DNA from: Burkholderiales bacterium
GTDB lineage: Bacteria > Pseudomonadota > Gammaproteobacteria > Burkholderiales > Burkholderiaceae_C
Length of the DNA stretch: 64,000 bases
Direction: 5' to 3'
NCBI GenBank assembly: GCA_017307865.1
Contig: JAFKGE010000018.1
Location: 62,001 to 126,000, forward strand
Position numbers and translations under genes: made by a program
Shown here: one piece after another, positions 10,563 through 22,029 of the stretch
How positions within the stretch are numbered: the first letter of the stretch is position 1
Layout of the letters: every line of letters begins with the position of its first letter
The notes under the pieces: model-generated
What the model was told of the DNA's origin: nothing
Seen by the model: the letters and a program-made list of their open reading frames with translations, nothing else
Databases searched by the model: none

Positions 10563-10877
10563 TCATTGCTCCCAGCACGCAGCGATCTTGGTTGCCAATT
10601 GGATGTCCTTGCTTTGCGTGGACTTGTCACCGCCGCAGAGTAGAAGAACCAATGTTTTGCCTTTGAACGTGTAGTACACGCGATAGCCCGGGCCGTGGTC
10701 GATCTTGAGCTCGTTGATTCCGTTCTTGAGGGCGCGACACTGCCCCGGGTTGCCGAGGGAGAGGCGGCGGATGCGCACCTCGATCTTCGCCTTTGCAGAA
10801 CGGTCACGAAGCGCCCGCAGCCAAGCGTCGAATGTGCTGCTCTTGAGGACTTCGTACACGACACGATCGTAAACCAT
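10563..10877 (-). CDS. RelE/HigB-family toxin of a type II toxin-antitoxin pair
   Basis: This small basic protein has the family layout: STFDAWLRALRDRSAKAKI, RIRRLSLGNPGQ, and NELKIDHGPGYRVYY followed by LLLCGGDKSTQ. Such proteins usually cleave ribosome-bound mRNA. The toxin gene comes first and the antitoxin second, as in higBA. The ATG at 10877 gives 104 residues. A GTG at 10859 would give 98 residues starting VYEVLKSS, closer to the family N terminus. That shorter start also fits a promoter with TTGACA, a 17-nt spacer and TACGAT, whose -10 would lie inside the longer version. Confidence 0.87.
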   Translation of the reverse strand: MVYDRVVYEVLKSSTFDAWLRALRDRSAKAKIEVRIRRLSLGNPGQCRALKNGINELKIDHGPGYRVYYTFKGKTLVLLLCGGDKSTQSKDIQLATKIAACWEQ

Positions 10878-10878
10878 G

Positions 10879-10895
10879 GTTGACTATATGTCAAC
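10879..10895 (-). promoter_or_regulatory. Candidate operator/promoter of the toxin-antitoxin operon
   Basis: A perfect 6-bp dyad, GTTGAC and GTCAAC separated by TATAT, lies just upstream of the toxin gene. Read leftward it contains TTGACA, and TACGAT follows after 17 nt, a plausible -35/-10 pair. A dyad over the -35 box is what autoregulation by an antitoxin or antitoxin-toxin complex would need. The rest of the 10896-11005 gap shows nothing recognisable. Confidence 0.55.
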
Positions 10896-11005
10896 TGTGG
10901 TTGATGCCGCTTGCGCCGCTCGCCGCGAGTTGCGAGCGGCCATCGCCGGTGAGCGACACGGACCAAGGGGCGCCAAGGCGGTCAGGGGGCTTGGCACCCG
11001 CCCCA

Positions 11006-12406
<1,401 letters not shown>

Positions 12407-12410
12407 CGAT

Positions 12411-13736
12411 TCACTCCACGAACAGCAGGGCCGGGGTTTCCAGCAGGGCGCGCACGGCCTGGATGAAGCGCGCGGCGTCCATGCCGTCCACCACGCGGTG
12501 GTCGAAGGACGAAGACAGGTTCATCAGCTGCCGCGCCACCACCTGGCCGCCCCGCAGCATGGGCCGCTCGATCATGCGGTTGACGCCGACGATGGCCACC
12601 TCGGGGTGGTTGATGACCGGCGTGCTGACGATGCCGCCCAGCGCCCCCAGGCTGGTGAGGGTGATGGTGGAGCCCGAAAGCTCGCCCGGCGCGGCCTTGC
12701 CGGTGCGCGCGCCCTCGGCCACGCGGGCGATGCCGGCGGCGCAGGCCCACAAATCCAGTGCCTCGGCGTGGCGCAGCACGGGCACCATCAGACCGCCGTC
12801 GGTCTGCGTGGCCACGCCCAGGTGCACCGCCTCGAAGCGTGTGACCACGCCGGCCTCGTCGTCGTAGCGGGCGTTGATCTGCGGAAACTCGCGCAGCGCC
12901 AGCACCATGGCGCGCACCAGCAGCGGCAGCAGGGTCAGCTTGCCGCGCGCGGCGCCGTGCCGGGCGTTGAGCTGCGCGCGCAGGGCTTCCAGCTCGGTCA
13001 CGTCCACTTCCTCGACGTAGCTGAAGTGGGGGATGCGGCGCTTGGCCTCCTGCATCTTCTGCGCGATCTTGCGGCGCAGGCCGATGACCGGCACCGCCTG
13101 CTCGCCATGGCGCTCGACGTAGGGCGATCCGGCCACGGCCGGCTGGCCGCCGCCGGCCGCGTAGGCGTCCAGGTCGGCGTGTTCGATGCGGCCGGCCGGG
13201 CCGCTGCCGTGCACCATGCGCAGATCTACACCTAAGTCGAGCGCGCGGCGGCGCACCGAGGGCGCGGCCAGCGGGCGCTCGCCTTCCTTGCGCGCCACGC
13301 TGGCGTGCCGGGCCGGGGCCGGGCTGCGCGCGGGGGCGGGCGCTGGCACGGGAGCGGCGGGCTTGGGTGCCGACGCGGGGGCGGACGTGGGGACTGCGGG
13401 CGCCGCCGTGGTTGCTATCGTTGCAGGAGCTGCTGCCGCAGGGTGGGCGAGGGCTGGAGCCGCTTTTTGTTCATTTTCTTGCAGATTGCCCGCGCCTTCC
13501 ACCTCCAGGCGCACCAGCTCGGCGCCCACGGCCATCACCTGGCCCGGGCTGCCGCCCAGCGCCAGCACCTTGCCGTGCACGTGCGAAGGCACCTCGACGG
13601 TGGCCTTGTCGGTCATCACGTCGGCCAGGTGCTGGTCTTCCACCACGGCGTCGCCCGGCTGCACGTGCCAGGCCACCAGTTCCACCTCGGCAATGCCCTC
13701 GCCGATGTCGGGCACGCGGATCACGTAGATACCCAT
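12411..13736 (-). CDS. bkdB: Lipoamide acyltransferase (E2) of branched-chain 2-oxoacid dehydrogenase
   Basis: This E2 core protein has 441 residues. The N-terminal lipoyl domain carries the modified Lys K44 in [12 protein letters not shown]. An Ala-Pro-rich hinge follows (about 85-160). The peripheral subunit-binding domain ([15 protein letters not shown]) comes next, and then the catalytic domain ending in [11 protein letters not shown] with H413. The start [14 protein letters not shown] at 13736 is the standard E2 N terminus; the longer open frame only runs into the upstream gene. The hinge contains a degenerate copy of the 63-bp repeat (13414-13478). Position between E1 beta and E3 genes supports a branched-chain role. 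Confidence 0.92.
   Translation of the reverse strand: MGIYVIRVPDIGEGIAEVELVAWHVQPGDAVVEDQHLADVMTDKATVEVPSHVHGKVLALGGSPGQVMAVGAELVRLEVEGAGNLQENEQKAAPALAHPAAAAPATIATTAAPAVPTSAPASAPKPAAPVPAPAPARSPAPARHASVARKEGERPLAAPSVRRRALDLGVDLRMVHGSGPAGRIEHADLDAYAAGGGQPAVAGSPYVERHGEQAVPVIGLRRKIAQKMQEAKRRIPHFSYVEEVDVTELEALRAQLNARHGAARGKLTLLPLLVRAMVLALREFPQINARYDDEAGVVTRFEAVHLGVATQTDGGLMVPVLRHAEALDLWACAAGIARVAEGARTGKAAPGELSGSTITLTSLGALGGIVSTPVINHPEVAIVGVNRMIERPMLRGGQVVARQLMNLSSSFDHRVVDGMDAARFIQAVRALLETPALLFVE
13414..13478 (+). repeat. 63-bp repeat family, degenerate copy in the E2 hinge (bkdB)
   Basis: It keeps the family landmarks GCTATC, AGCTGCTGCCGC, GGGCTGGAGCC and a T-rich end, but is clearly diverged. 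It is read antisense to the repeat's forward direction, in the same frame as the truB and mutL copies, giving the Ala-Pro-rich [20 protein letters not shown] flexible hinge would tolerate such an insert. Confidence 0.6.
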
Positions 13737-13740
13737 GACG

Positions 13741-14781
13741 TCAGGCCTCCAGAGTGCGCTTGAGGGCTTCGGCAACGCGCGAAGGCCCGGGGAAGTAAGC
13801 CCATTCCTGGGCGTGCGGGTAGGGCGTGTCCCAGCCGGCGACGCGCTCGATGGGCGCCTCCAGGTGATAGAAGCAGTGCTCCTGCACCAGCGCCACCAGC
13901 TCGGCGCCGAAGCCGCTGGTGCGCGTGGCCTCGTGCACCACCACACAGCGGCCGGTCTTCTTGACCGATTCGACGATGGTGTCCAAATCCAGCGGCCACA
14001 GGCTGCGCAGGTCGATGATCTCGGCGTCGATGCCGGCCTCGCGCGCGGCCGCCTCGGCCACCCAGACCATGGTGCCGTAGGTCAGCACCGTCACCGCCCT
14101 GCCGGGGCGAAACACCGCGGCGCTGGTGAGCGGCACGCTGTAGTAGCCCTCGGGCACCTTGCCCAGCTCGTGCTTGGACCAGGGCACGACGGGGCGGTCG
14201 TGGTGGCCGTCGAACGGGCCGTTGTACAGGCGCTTGGGCTCCAGGAAGATCACCGGGTCGTCGCATTCGATGGCGGCGATCAGCAGGCCCTTGGCGTCCA
14301 CCGGGTTGCTGGGCATCACCGTGCGCAGGCCGCACACGTGGGTGAAGAAGGCCTCCGGGCTCTGGCTGTGCGTCTGCCCGCCGTAGATGCCGCCGCCGCA
14401 GGGCATGCGGATGGTCATGGGCGCGCTGAAGTCGCTGGCCGAGCGGTGGCGCAGGCGCGCCGCCTCGGACACGATCTGGTCGGTGGCGGGGTAGAAGTAG
14501 TCGGCGAACTGGATCTCGACCACCGGCCGCAGGCCGTAGGCGGCCATGCCGATGGCGGTGCCGACGATGCCGCTTTCGTTGATCGGCGCGTCGAAGCAGC
14601 GCGTCTTGCCGTACTTGGCCTGCAGGCCCTCGGTGACGCGAAACACGCCGCCGAAGTAGCCCACGTCCTGGCCGTAGACGATGACGTTGTCGTCGCGCGC
14701 CATCATCACGTCCATGGCCGAGCGCAGGGCCTGGATCATGGTCATGGGCACGCGGGCCGGGTCCTTGTCGTGTTGTGCCAT
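13741..14781 (-). CDS. bkdA2: Branched-chain 2-oxoacid dehydrogenase E1, beta subunit
   Basis: This is the 346-residue beta subunit of the heterotetrameric E1 that decarboxylates branched-chain 2-oxo acids from Leu, Ile and Val. Recognisable parts are the N-terminal MTMIQALRSAMDVMM, YGQDVGYFGGVFRVT, FDAPINESGIVG and EIQFADYFYPATDQIV, and the C-terminal transketolase domain with EATRTSGFGAEL. The YFGGVFR segment is typical of the Bkd beta subunit rather than pyruvate dehydrogenase. It begins 3 nt after the alpha-subunit gene and ends 4 nt before bkdB, so the four genes form one operon. Confidence 0.93.
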   Translation of the reverse strand: MAQHDKDPARVPMTMIQALRSAMDVMMARDDNVIVYGQDVGYFGGVFRVTEGLQAKYGKTRCFDAPINESGIVGTAIGMAAYGLRPVVEIQFADYFYPATDQIVSEAARLRHRSASDFSAPMTIRMPCGGGIYGGQTHSQSPEAFFTHVCGLRTVMPSNPVDAKGLLIAAIECDDPVIFLEPKRLYNGPFDGHHDRPVVPWSKHELGKVPEGYYSVPLTSAAVFRPGRAVTVLTYGTMVWVAEAAAREAGIDAEIIDLRSLWPLDLDTIVESVKKTGRCVVVHEATRTSGFGAELVALVQEHCFYHLEAPIERVAGWDTPYPHAQEWAYFPGPSRVAEALKRTLEA

Positions 14782-14784
14782 GGC

Positions 14785-16143
<1,359 letters not shown>

Positions 16144-16224
16144 CTATGCTCCAACGTCTGCGAAGAACTCACCCCGATCAGGGGTTTGCCGCGCGGCAGG
16201 CCGGCCGCGGCGCCGGCGCCCGCT

Positions 16225-18024
16225 TCAATGGGCTTGCGCAGGCAAGTCGAGCGACTGGCCGTGCAGGCGCGCGTAGCGGCCGCCGCGCGCCATCAGCTCG
16301 GCGTGCGTGCCTTGCTCCATCACGTGGCCGCGCTCCATCACCACGATGCGGTCGGCGTGCTCGATGGTCGACAGCCGATGCGCGATGACCAGGGTGGTTC
16401 GGCCCGCCATGGCGGTGTGCAGCGCCTGCTGCACCAGGCGCTCGCTGTGCGTGTCCAGCGCCGACGTGGCTTCGTCCAGCAGCAGCACCGGTGCGTCCTT
16501 GTACAGCGCGCGGGCAATCGCCAGGCGCTGGCGCTGGCCGCCCGACAGCTCGGTGGCGTTGTGGCCCACCACGGTATCGATGCCCTGGGGCAGGGCGGCC
16601 ACGTAATCGGCCAGGTTGGCCTGCCGAAGGCAGCGCTGCACGCGCTCGCGGTCGACGGGCTCGGCGCCCAGCGCCACGTTGGCGGCGATGCTGTCGTTGA
16701 GCATGGTCACGTCCTGGCTGACCAGCGCGAACTGCGCGCGCAACGCGGCCAGCGGCCAACGGGCGATGTCCAGCCCGTCCAGCAGGATCTGGCCCGAGGT
16801 GAGCGGCACGAAGCGCGGCAGCAGGTTGGCCAGCGTGGTCTTGCCCGAGCCCGAGGAGCCGACCAAGGCCACGGTCTCGCCCGCGCGCACATGCAGGTCC
16901 ACCGCGTCGAGGGCGGGCGCCGCGTCCTCGCGGTAACGCACGCTGACGCCGCGCAATTCGATGTCGCCGCGGGCGCGGGCGGGCACGGCGGTGCTGGCAT
17001 CTGGCGCTGCCTCGGCCTCGGGCTGCACGCCGTCCAGCAGTTCCAGCCCGCGCTCCAGCGCGGCCAGCCCGCGCGTGACGGGGTGCACCACGTCGGCCAG
17101 CCGGCGCGTGGGCGACACCAGCATCAGCATGGCGCCGATGAAGGCCACGAAGCCGCCCACCGTGATGGCGCCGCCGCCACCACGCCCCTGCGACAGGGCG
17201 ATGGCGATGACGGTGGACAGCGCGATGGCGGCCACCAGCTGCGACAGCGGCATGGTGGCGGCCGAGGCGCGCGTGGCCTTCAGCGCCAGGTCGCGCAGGC
17301 GCCGGCTCAGCAGCGCAAAGCGCCGGCCCTGCTGCGCCTGGGCTTGGTGCAGGCGCACCATGCGGTGCGAAAGCACGTTTTCCTCCACCACGTAGGCCAG
17401 CTCGTCGGTGGCGTCCTGGCTTTCGCGCGTGACCTGGTACAGCCGGCGCGACAGCACCTTCAGGATCAGGGCGACGGCCGGCACCAGCACCAGCACGATC
17501 AGCGTCAGCTTCCAGTTCAGGTAGATCAGGTAGGCCAGCAGCGCCACCACCGTGAAGCCGTCGCGCCCCAGGTTCAGCAGCGCCTGCACCAGCAGGGTGG
17601 AGCCGGTCTGCACCTCGTAGACGATGGTGTTGGCCAACTGGCTGGCCGACTGGCGCGCGAACAGGCTCAGGTCGGCGTGCAGCAGGCGCTCGAACAATTG
17701 TTGGCGCAGCACCACCATGCCGTCGGCGGCGATGCGCGAGAGCGCGTATTTGCTGGCGAACTGCGCCAGCCCGCGCAGCGTGAACAAGCCGATGATGGCG
17801 GTCGGCACCATCCACAGCTGCAGGTCGCCCTCGGTGAAGCCTTCGTCCAGCAGGGGCTTGAGCAAGGCGGGGATGGCCGGCTCGGTGAGCGCGCTCATGA
17901 AGGTGGCGCCGATGGCCAGAAACCACCCCGCCCGGTACTGGCCGAAATACGGCCACAGGCGGCGCAGGCGCTGCCACAGCGACAGCGTGGCGACAGCGGG
18001 CGTGGTCGGGGTTTCGGTGGGCAT
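16225..18024 (-). CDS. msbA: MsbA-type lipid A export ABC transporter (fused permease/ATPase)
   Basis: This is a half-transporter of 599 residues. An N-terminal six-helix membrane domain is followed by an ATPase domain with Walker A GSSGSGKT (about 387-394), signature LSGGQRQR (about 491) and Walker B VLLLDEATSALD (about 511). The homodimer flips lipid A-core across the inner membrane. Family resemblance is to MsbA, although related exporters for other lipids or drugs cannot be fully excluded. The start MPTETPTTP at 18024 was preferred; a second ATG lies five codons upstream. It is transcribed away from tolB, with a 183-nt gap between the two starts. No lpxK follows in the window. Confidence 0.88.
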   Translation of the reverse strand: MPTETPTTPAVATLSLWQRLRRLWPYFGQYRAGWFLAIGATFMSALTEPAIPALLKPLLDEGFTEGDLQLWMVPTAIIGLFTLRGLAQFASKYALSRIAADGMVVLRQQLFERLLHADLSLFARQSASQLANTIVYEVQTGSTLLVQALLNLGRDGFTVVALLAYLIYLNWKLTLIVLVLVPAVALILKVLSRRLYQVTRESQDATDELAYVVEENVLSHRMVRLHQAQAQQGRRFALLSRRLRDLALKATRASAATMPLSQLVAAIALSTVIAIALSQGRGGGGAITVGGFVAFIGAMLMLVSPTRRLADVVHPVTRGLAALERGLELLDGVQPEAEAAPDASTAVPARARGDIELRGVSVRYREDAAPALDAVDLHVRAGETVALVGSSGSGKTTLANLLPRFVPLTSGQILLDGLDIARWPLAALRAQFALVSQDVTMLNDSIAANVALGAEPVDRERVQRCLRQANLADYVAALPQGIDTVVGHNATELSGGQRQRLAIARALYKDAPVLLLDEATSALDTHSERLVQQALHTAMAGRTTLVIAHRLSTIEHADRIVVMERGHVMEQGTHAELMARGGRYARLHGQSLDLPAQAH

Positions 18025-18207
18025 CCGGTGGGCGCGCAAAACGGACCATTCTAGGGTGCGCCAGTGCCATGCCGGGAACCAACGCCCGCGCGCCGTCTCT
18101 GACCGCTTTTCGGGTGCGCGCTACAGTTTGTGACGTGGCGCCGCCTCACATGTGTAACATCGGGCGCCAGCCGCTGCCTGCTGCGGGCCGTTTCCAGATC
18201 GCGTTGC

Positions 18208-19509
18208 ATGAACTTTGACATCTCCCCTCGCCGAGCGCCCAGCGGCCGCCGGCGCAGCCTGTTGGGCGCCCTGCTGTTCACCCCCGCGCTGCCGGCGCTG
18301 GCCCAGTTCCGGGTCGAGGTCTCGGGCGTCGGCCTGACCCAGATGCCGATCGCGGTGGCGCCGTTTCGCGGTGAATCGGCCTCGCCGCAGAAAATCAGCG
18401 AAATCATCCGCGCCGATCTGGAGCGCAGCGGCCAGTTCCGCGGCGTCGAGGCGGCGGGCGTGGCGATGGACGAAACCACCCGCCCCGACATGGCCGGCTG
18501 GCGCCAGCGCAGCGCCGACGCCTTGGTGGGCGGCAGCGTGGCACGCCAGCCCGACGGCCGCTGGGACGTGCGCTTTCGCCTGTGGGACGTGGTGCGCGAC
18601 GCCGATCTGGGCGGGCAGGGCTACGTGGTTCCGCAGGCCGACTTGCGCCTGGCCGCGCACAAGAGCGCCGACTACATCTACGAGAAGCTGACCGGCGACA
18701 AGGGCGTGTTTTCCACCCGCATCGCCTACGTCACGCAAAACGGCAAGCGCTACACCCTGTGGGTGGCCGACGCCGACGGCGAGAACGCGCAGCCCGCGCT
18801 GTCCAGCCCCGAGTCCATCATCTCGCCCGCCTGGTCGCCCGACGGGCGCCAGCTGGCCTATGTGTCCTTCGAGGCGCGCAAGCCGGTCATCTACGTGCAC
18901 GACGTGGCCACCGGGCGGCGGCGCCTGCTGGCCAACTTCAAGGGCTCCAACAGCGCGCCGGCCTGGGCGCCCGATGGACGCTCGCTGGTGGTCACGCTGT
19001 CGCGCGACGGCGGCTCGCAGCTGTTTCAGATCAGCGCCGGCGGCGGCGAGCCGCGCCGCCTGACCTCGTCGCCCAGCATCGACACCGAGCCGGCCTTTTC
19101 GCCCGACGGCAAGACCCTGTACTTCGTGAGCGACCGCGGCGGCGCGCCGCAGATCTACCGCATGCCGGCCGGCGGCGGCGCGGCCCAGCGCGTGACCTTT
19201 GGCGGCAACTACAACGTCTCGCCCAACATCAGCCCCGACGGCCGCTGGATGGCCTACATCGCGCGCACCGGCGGCGCCTTCAAGCTGAACGTGATGGACT
19301 TGGCCAGCGGCAACAGCACCGCCATCACCGACACCAGCGACGACGAGAGCCCCAGCTTCGCGCCCAACAGCAAGCTGATTGTTTACGCCACGCGCCAAGG
19401 TGGGCGCGAGGCCCTGATGACCACCACGGTGGACGGCAAGATCAAGGCGCGCCTGGCCGGCCAGGGCGGCGACCTGCGCGAGCCCACCTGGGGGCCGTTC
19501 ACCCGCTGA
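18208..19509 (+). CDS. tolB: Tol-Pal system beta-propeller protein TolB
   Basis: TolB is the periplasmic propeller that links Pal and the TolA-Q-R motor during outer-membrane constriction. The 433-residue precursor has a signal peptide ending at LPALAQ, the N-terminal domain (PIAVAPF onward) and repeated propeller motifs such as SPAWSPDGRQLAYVSFE, APAWAPDGRSL and TEPAFSPDGKTLYFVSDRGG. The signal region contains GRRRSLLGALL, which resembles a twin-arginine signal, although TolB is usually Sec-exported. The ATG at 18208 gives the normal N terminus. pal follows 48 nt downstream. tolQRA are not present in the window. Confidence 0.96.
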   Translation: MNFDISPRRAPSGRRRSLLGALLFTPALPALAQFRVEVSGVGLTQMPIAVAPFRGESASPQKISEIIRADLERSGQFRGVEAAGVAMDETTRPDMAGWRQRSADALVGGSVARQPDGRWDVRFRLWDVVRDADLGGQGYVVPQADLRLAAHKSADYIYEKLTGDKGVFSTRIAYVTQNGKRYTLWVADADGENAQPALSSPESIISPAWSPDGRQLAYVSFEARKPVIYVHDVATGRRRLLANFKGSNSAPAWAPDGRSLVVTLSRDGGSQLFQISAGGGEPRRLTSSPSIDTEPAFSPDGKTLYFVSDRGGAPQIYRMPAGGGAAQRVTFGGNYNVSPNISPDGRWMAYIARTGGAFKLNVMDLASGNSTAITDTSDDESPSFAPNSKLIVYATRQGGREALMTTTVDGKIKARLAGQGGDLREPTWGPFTR

Positions 19510-19557
19510 CCGATTTTCAACCGATTTTTTTTGACACACCCTAGCAGGAGAAATTCG

Positions 19558-20097
19558 ATGTTCAAACGCATGTTCATGCTGATCGCCATGGCCACGGCCC
19601 TGGTGCTGGCCGGCTGTGGCTCCGACGTCAAGCTGGACCAGCCGGCCGAAGGTTCGTCCACCGCGGCGGGCGCGGGCGCCGGCGGCGCGGCCGGGCAGGG
19701 CACGGGCCAGAGCTCGGTCACCCAGGTGCAGGCCGGCGCGTCGGCGGCCGACAAGGCCGGCCCGGTGGGCGTGGCCAAGGTGATCCTGTTCGACTACGAC
19801 AGCTACGTGGTCAAGCCCGAGTACCAGTCGGTGGTCGACCAGCACGCGCGTTTTTTGCAGTCGCACCCCAACGCCCGCCTGGTGCTGGAGGGCAACACCG
19901 ACCAGCGCGGCAGCCGCGAATACAACCTGGCCCTGGGCCAAAAGCGTGCCGAGGCCGTGCGCCGCGCGCTGACCCTGGTCGGCGCCAGCGACAGCCAGAT
20001 CGAGGCCGTCAGCTTCGGCAAGGAAAAGCCGGCGGTCGAAGGCAACAGCGAAGAGGCCTACGCGCAAAACCGCCGCGTCGAGTTCCGCTATCAATGA
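19558..20097 (+). CDS. pal: Peptidoglycan-associated lipoprotein Pal
   Basis: Pal is an outer-membrane lipoprotein that binds peptidoglycan and TolB. The 179-residue precursor has the lipobox LVLAGC with the lipid-modified C20. A Gly-Ala-rich linker (about 35-65) follows, then the OmpA-like domain with VILFDYDSYVV and the meso-diaminopimelate-binding NTDQRGSREYNLALGQKRA. The start at 19558 is supported by AGGAG about 8 nt upstream. The stop codon overlaps the start of cpoB (ATGA at 20094), so the two are translationally coupled. Confidence 0.97.
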   Translation: MFKRMFMLIAMATALVLAGCGSDVKLDQPAEGSSTAAGAGAGGAAGQGTGQSSVTQVQAGASAADKAGPVGVAKVILFDYDSYVVKPEYQSVVDQHARFLQSHPNARLVLEGNTDQRGSREYNLALGQKRAEAVRRALTLVGASDSQIEAVSFGKEKPAVEGNSEEAYAQNRRVEFRYQ

Positions 20098-20891
20098 CCA
20101 TGAAAGCGTCCTCCAGGCATCTCTTCGGGGCGCTGGTGCTGGCATGGGCCGGCTTGGCCGCCGTGCCGGCGCAGGCGCAGCTGTTCGGTGACGACCAGGC
20201 GCGCCAGGCCATCCTGGACTTGCGCCAGCGCTTCGACCAGGCCGTGACGGCGCAGAACAAGCTGGTCGACGAGAACACGCAGCTGCGCCGCAGCATGCTC
20301 GAATTGCAGCAGCAGATCGAGCAGTTGCGCGGCGAGCTGGCGAGCCTGCGTGGACAGGACGAGCAGTTCACGCGCGACATCTCCCAGCTGCAGCAACGCC
20401 AGGCCAGTACGCAGGAAAGCGTCGATCAGCGCCTGGGCAAGCTGGAGCAGGGCGGGCACGCGGCCAACCCCGAGCAGCCCGGCGCCAGCGCCGCGACGGG
20501 TGCGCCCGAGAGCAGCGGCGCCGAGAAGCAGGACTACGACGCCGCGCTGGCGGTGTTCCGCAAGGGCGACTGGCCGGCGGCGCAGACCGCGTTTGCCGGC
20601 TTCGTCAAGCGCTACCCCGCCAGCAGCCTGACGCCGGCGGCCCTGTTCTGGCTGGGCAACGCCCAGTACGCCACGCGCAACTACAAGGAGGCGATCGGCA
20701 ACTTCCGCTCGCTGCTGGCCAGCGCGCCCAACCACGCCAAGGCGCCCGAGGCCATGCTGTCCATCGCCAACTGCCAGATCGAGCTGAAGGACACGGCCGG
20801 CGCGCGCGCCACGCTGGGCAACCTGATCAAGCAGTATCCGCAGTCCGAGGCCGCCCAGGCCGGGCGCGAGCGCCTGAGCAAGCTGAAGTAA
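20094..20891 (+). CDS. cpoB: Cell division coordinator CpoB (YbgF), Tol-Pal associated
   Basis: CpoB is a periplasmic protein that links outer-membrane constriction by Tol-Pal to peptidoglycan synthesis by PBP1B. The 265-residue precursor has a signal peptide ending near VPAQAQA. A coiled-coil heptad region follows (about 40-115; EQLRGELASLRGQDEQF), then three tetratricopeptide repeats (YDAALAVFRKGDWPAAQ onward). It overlaps the pal stop codon by 4 nt. A second ATG two codons later is an equally possible start. It ends the tolB-pal-cpoB group. Confidence 0.94.
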   Translation: MTMKASSRHLFGALVLAWAGLAAVPAQAQLFGDDQARQAILDLRQRFDQAVTAQNKLVDENTQLRRSMLELQQQIEQLRGELASLRGQDEQFTRDISQLQQRQASTQESVDQRLGKLEQGGHAANPEQPGASAATGAPESSGAEKQDYDAALAVFRKGDWPAAQTAFAGFVKRYPASSLTPAALFWLGNAQYATRNYKEAIGNFRSLLASAPNHAKAPEAMLSIANCQIELKDTAGARATLGNLIKQYPQSEAAQAGRERLSKLK

Positions 20892-20932
20892 GGCCGGCGC
20901 GTCGGTTCAGTCCTCGAGCCGCAGCGCGCTGC

Positions 20933-20938
20933 TATAAT
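20933..20938 (+). promoter_or_regulatory. Extended -10 promoter element of the rpsF operon
   Basis: TATAAT preceded by TG and one base gives an extended -10 motif, 92 nt upstream of the rpsF start. No good -35 hexamer is seen at 17 nt, which extended -10 promoters can do without. It is the most AT-rich spot in the cpoB-rpsF gap. Confidence 0.65.
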
Positions 20939-21029
20939 CGTCGGTTTCCTTGCCGCACCCCGCTCGACGCCGGGGGCGGCTTTCCCTTTGGGCCGTTTGC
21001 ACATGGCCCTTCATCCACAAGGAGTGTGA

Positions 21030-21395
21030 ATGCGTCACTACGAGATCATTTTGCTGATCCATCCGGATCAGAGCGAGCAGGTGCCTGCCATGCTGGAGCG
21101 CTACAAGGGCATGGTCACGGCCGGCGGCGGCAAGATCCACCGCGTCGAAGACTGGGGCCGCCGCCAGCTGGCCTACCAGATCAACAAGCTGAGCAAGGCG
21201 CACTACCTGTGCGTCAACATCGAGGCCGATCAGGCCGTGATGGGCGAGCTCGAACACGCCTTCCGCTTCAACGATGCCGTGCTGCGCCACCTGACGGTGC
21301 AGCGCAAGCAGGCTGACACCGCGCCTTCGTCGATGATGAAGAGCGTCGAGCGCGAGGAAGCGCGCAAGGCCCAGCAGGCGGAGGCCGGCAACTGA
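21030..21395 (+). CDS. rpsF: 30S ribosomal protein bS6
   Basis: bS6 pairs with bS18 in the platform of the 30S subunit. The 121-residue protein begins [21 protein letters not shown] and contains [19 protein letters not shown] and [25 protein letters not shown], all standard. AAGGAG lies 6 nt before the ATG. It heads the operon rpsF-priB-rpsR-rplI. Its C terminus ([13 protein letters not shown]) is the usual charged tail. Its stop codon overlaps the probable CTG start of priB. Confidence 0.98.
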   Translation: MRHYEIILLIHPDQSEQVPAMLERYKGMVTAGGGKIHRVEDWGRRQLAYQINKLSKAHYLCVNIEADQAVMGELEHAFRFNDAVLRHLTVQRKQADTAPSSMMKSVEREEARKAQQAEAGN

Positions 21396-21733
21396 GCCCA
21401 GGCGGGGACGCGCCAAGTGCGGGGGGCATCAACCTCACGCGCCTGAGCGCCACCATCGCCGAAGCCGGTGCCCTGCGCCACACCCCGGCCGGCCTGCCCG
21501 CCCTGGATTTGCGGCTCGAACACGAGTCGCGCATCGAGGAAGGCGGCCAACCGCGGCAGGTGAAGGCGGCCCTCAGGGCCGTGGCGCTGGGTACGGTGGC
21601 CGAGCGGCTGGCCCGCCAGCCCATCGGCTCGCACTGGTGCTTCAGCGGCTTTCTGGCCAGTCCCCGTCAAGGCAAGCACGTCGTGCTCCACATCCAGGAT
21701 TTTCAGCAAGATCACATTCACGGAGGCTCTTAA
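21392..21733 (+). CDS. priB: Primosomal replication protein N (PriB), probable CTG start
   Basis: PriB is an OB-fold single-stranded-DNA-binding protein that works with PriA in replication restart. The frame between rpsF and rpsR encodes [38 protein letters not shown] and [19 protein letters not shown], ending HIQDFQQD as in family members. No ATG, GTG or TTG precedes the conserved N terminus in this frame. The CTG at 21392 overlaps the rpsF stop (CTGA) and has GGAGG 7 nt upstream, giving 113 residues. The start is inference; the gene identity is firm. It ends directly at the rpsR start codon. Confidence 0.9.
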   Translation: MSPGGDAPSAGGINLTRLSATIAEAGALRHTPAGLPALDLRLEHESRIEEGGQPRQVKAALRAVALGTVAERLARQPIGSHWCFSGFLASPRQGKHVVLHIQDFQQDHIHGGS

Positions 21734-22015
21734 ATGCCCGCTTTCAAGAAATTCAACAAGGACAAGCGTCCCAAGCGCAACACCCAGTCGCTGCTGTTCA
21801 AGCGCAAGCGCTATTGCCGCTTCACGGTGGCCGGTGTCAAGGAAATCGACTACAAGGACATCGACACGCTGCGCGACTTCATCGGCGAGAACGGCAAGAT
21901 CGTGCCTGCCCGCCTGACCGGCACGCGCGCCATCTACCAGCGCCAGCTCAACACCGCCATCAAGCGCGCGCGCTTTCTGGCCCTGGTGCCCTACACCGAC
22001 CAGCACCGCGTCTGA
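21734..22015 (+). CDS. rpsR: 30S ribosomal protein bS18
   Basis: bS18 binds 16S rRNA together with bS6. At 93 residues it shows the standard sequence: [40 protein letters not shown] and [20 protein letters not shown]. The ATG follows the priB TAA without any gap, and GGAGG lies 7 nt before it. It belongs to the rpsF-priB-rpsR-rplI operon. Confidence 0.98.
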   Translation: MPAFKKFNKDKRPKRNTQSLLFKRKRYCRFTVAGVKEIDYKDIDTLRDFIGENGKIVPARLTGTRAIYQRQLNTAIKRARFLALVPYTDQHRV

Positions 22016-22029
22016 AGAAGGAGCCTCTC

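Noticed and set aside
10896..11005. Possible further repeat or regulatory element before lpdV
   Set aside because: Segments such as CCAAGGGGCGCCAAGG are suggestive, but no second copy was found in the window.
19529..19559. Promoter for pal with TTGACA at 19531
   Set aside because: A -10 box at 17 nt would be TTCGAT overlapping the pal start codon, which is poor and badly placed; pal is more likely transcribed from tolB.
20894..21029. Possible leader RNA (S6:S18 binding motif) before rpsF
   Set aside because: The leader is GC-rich with short stems, but the conserved pairing and the CCG bulge of the S6:S18 motif could not be identified by eye.
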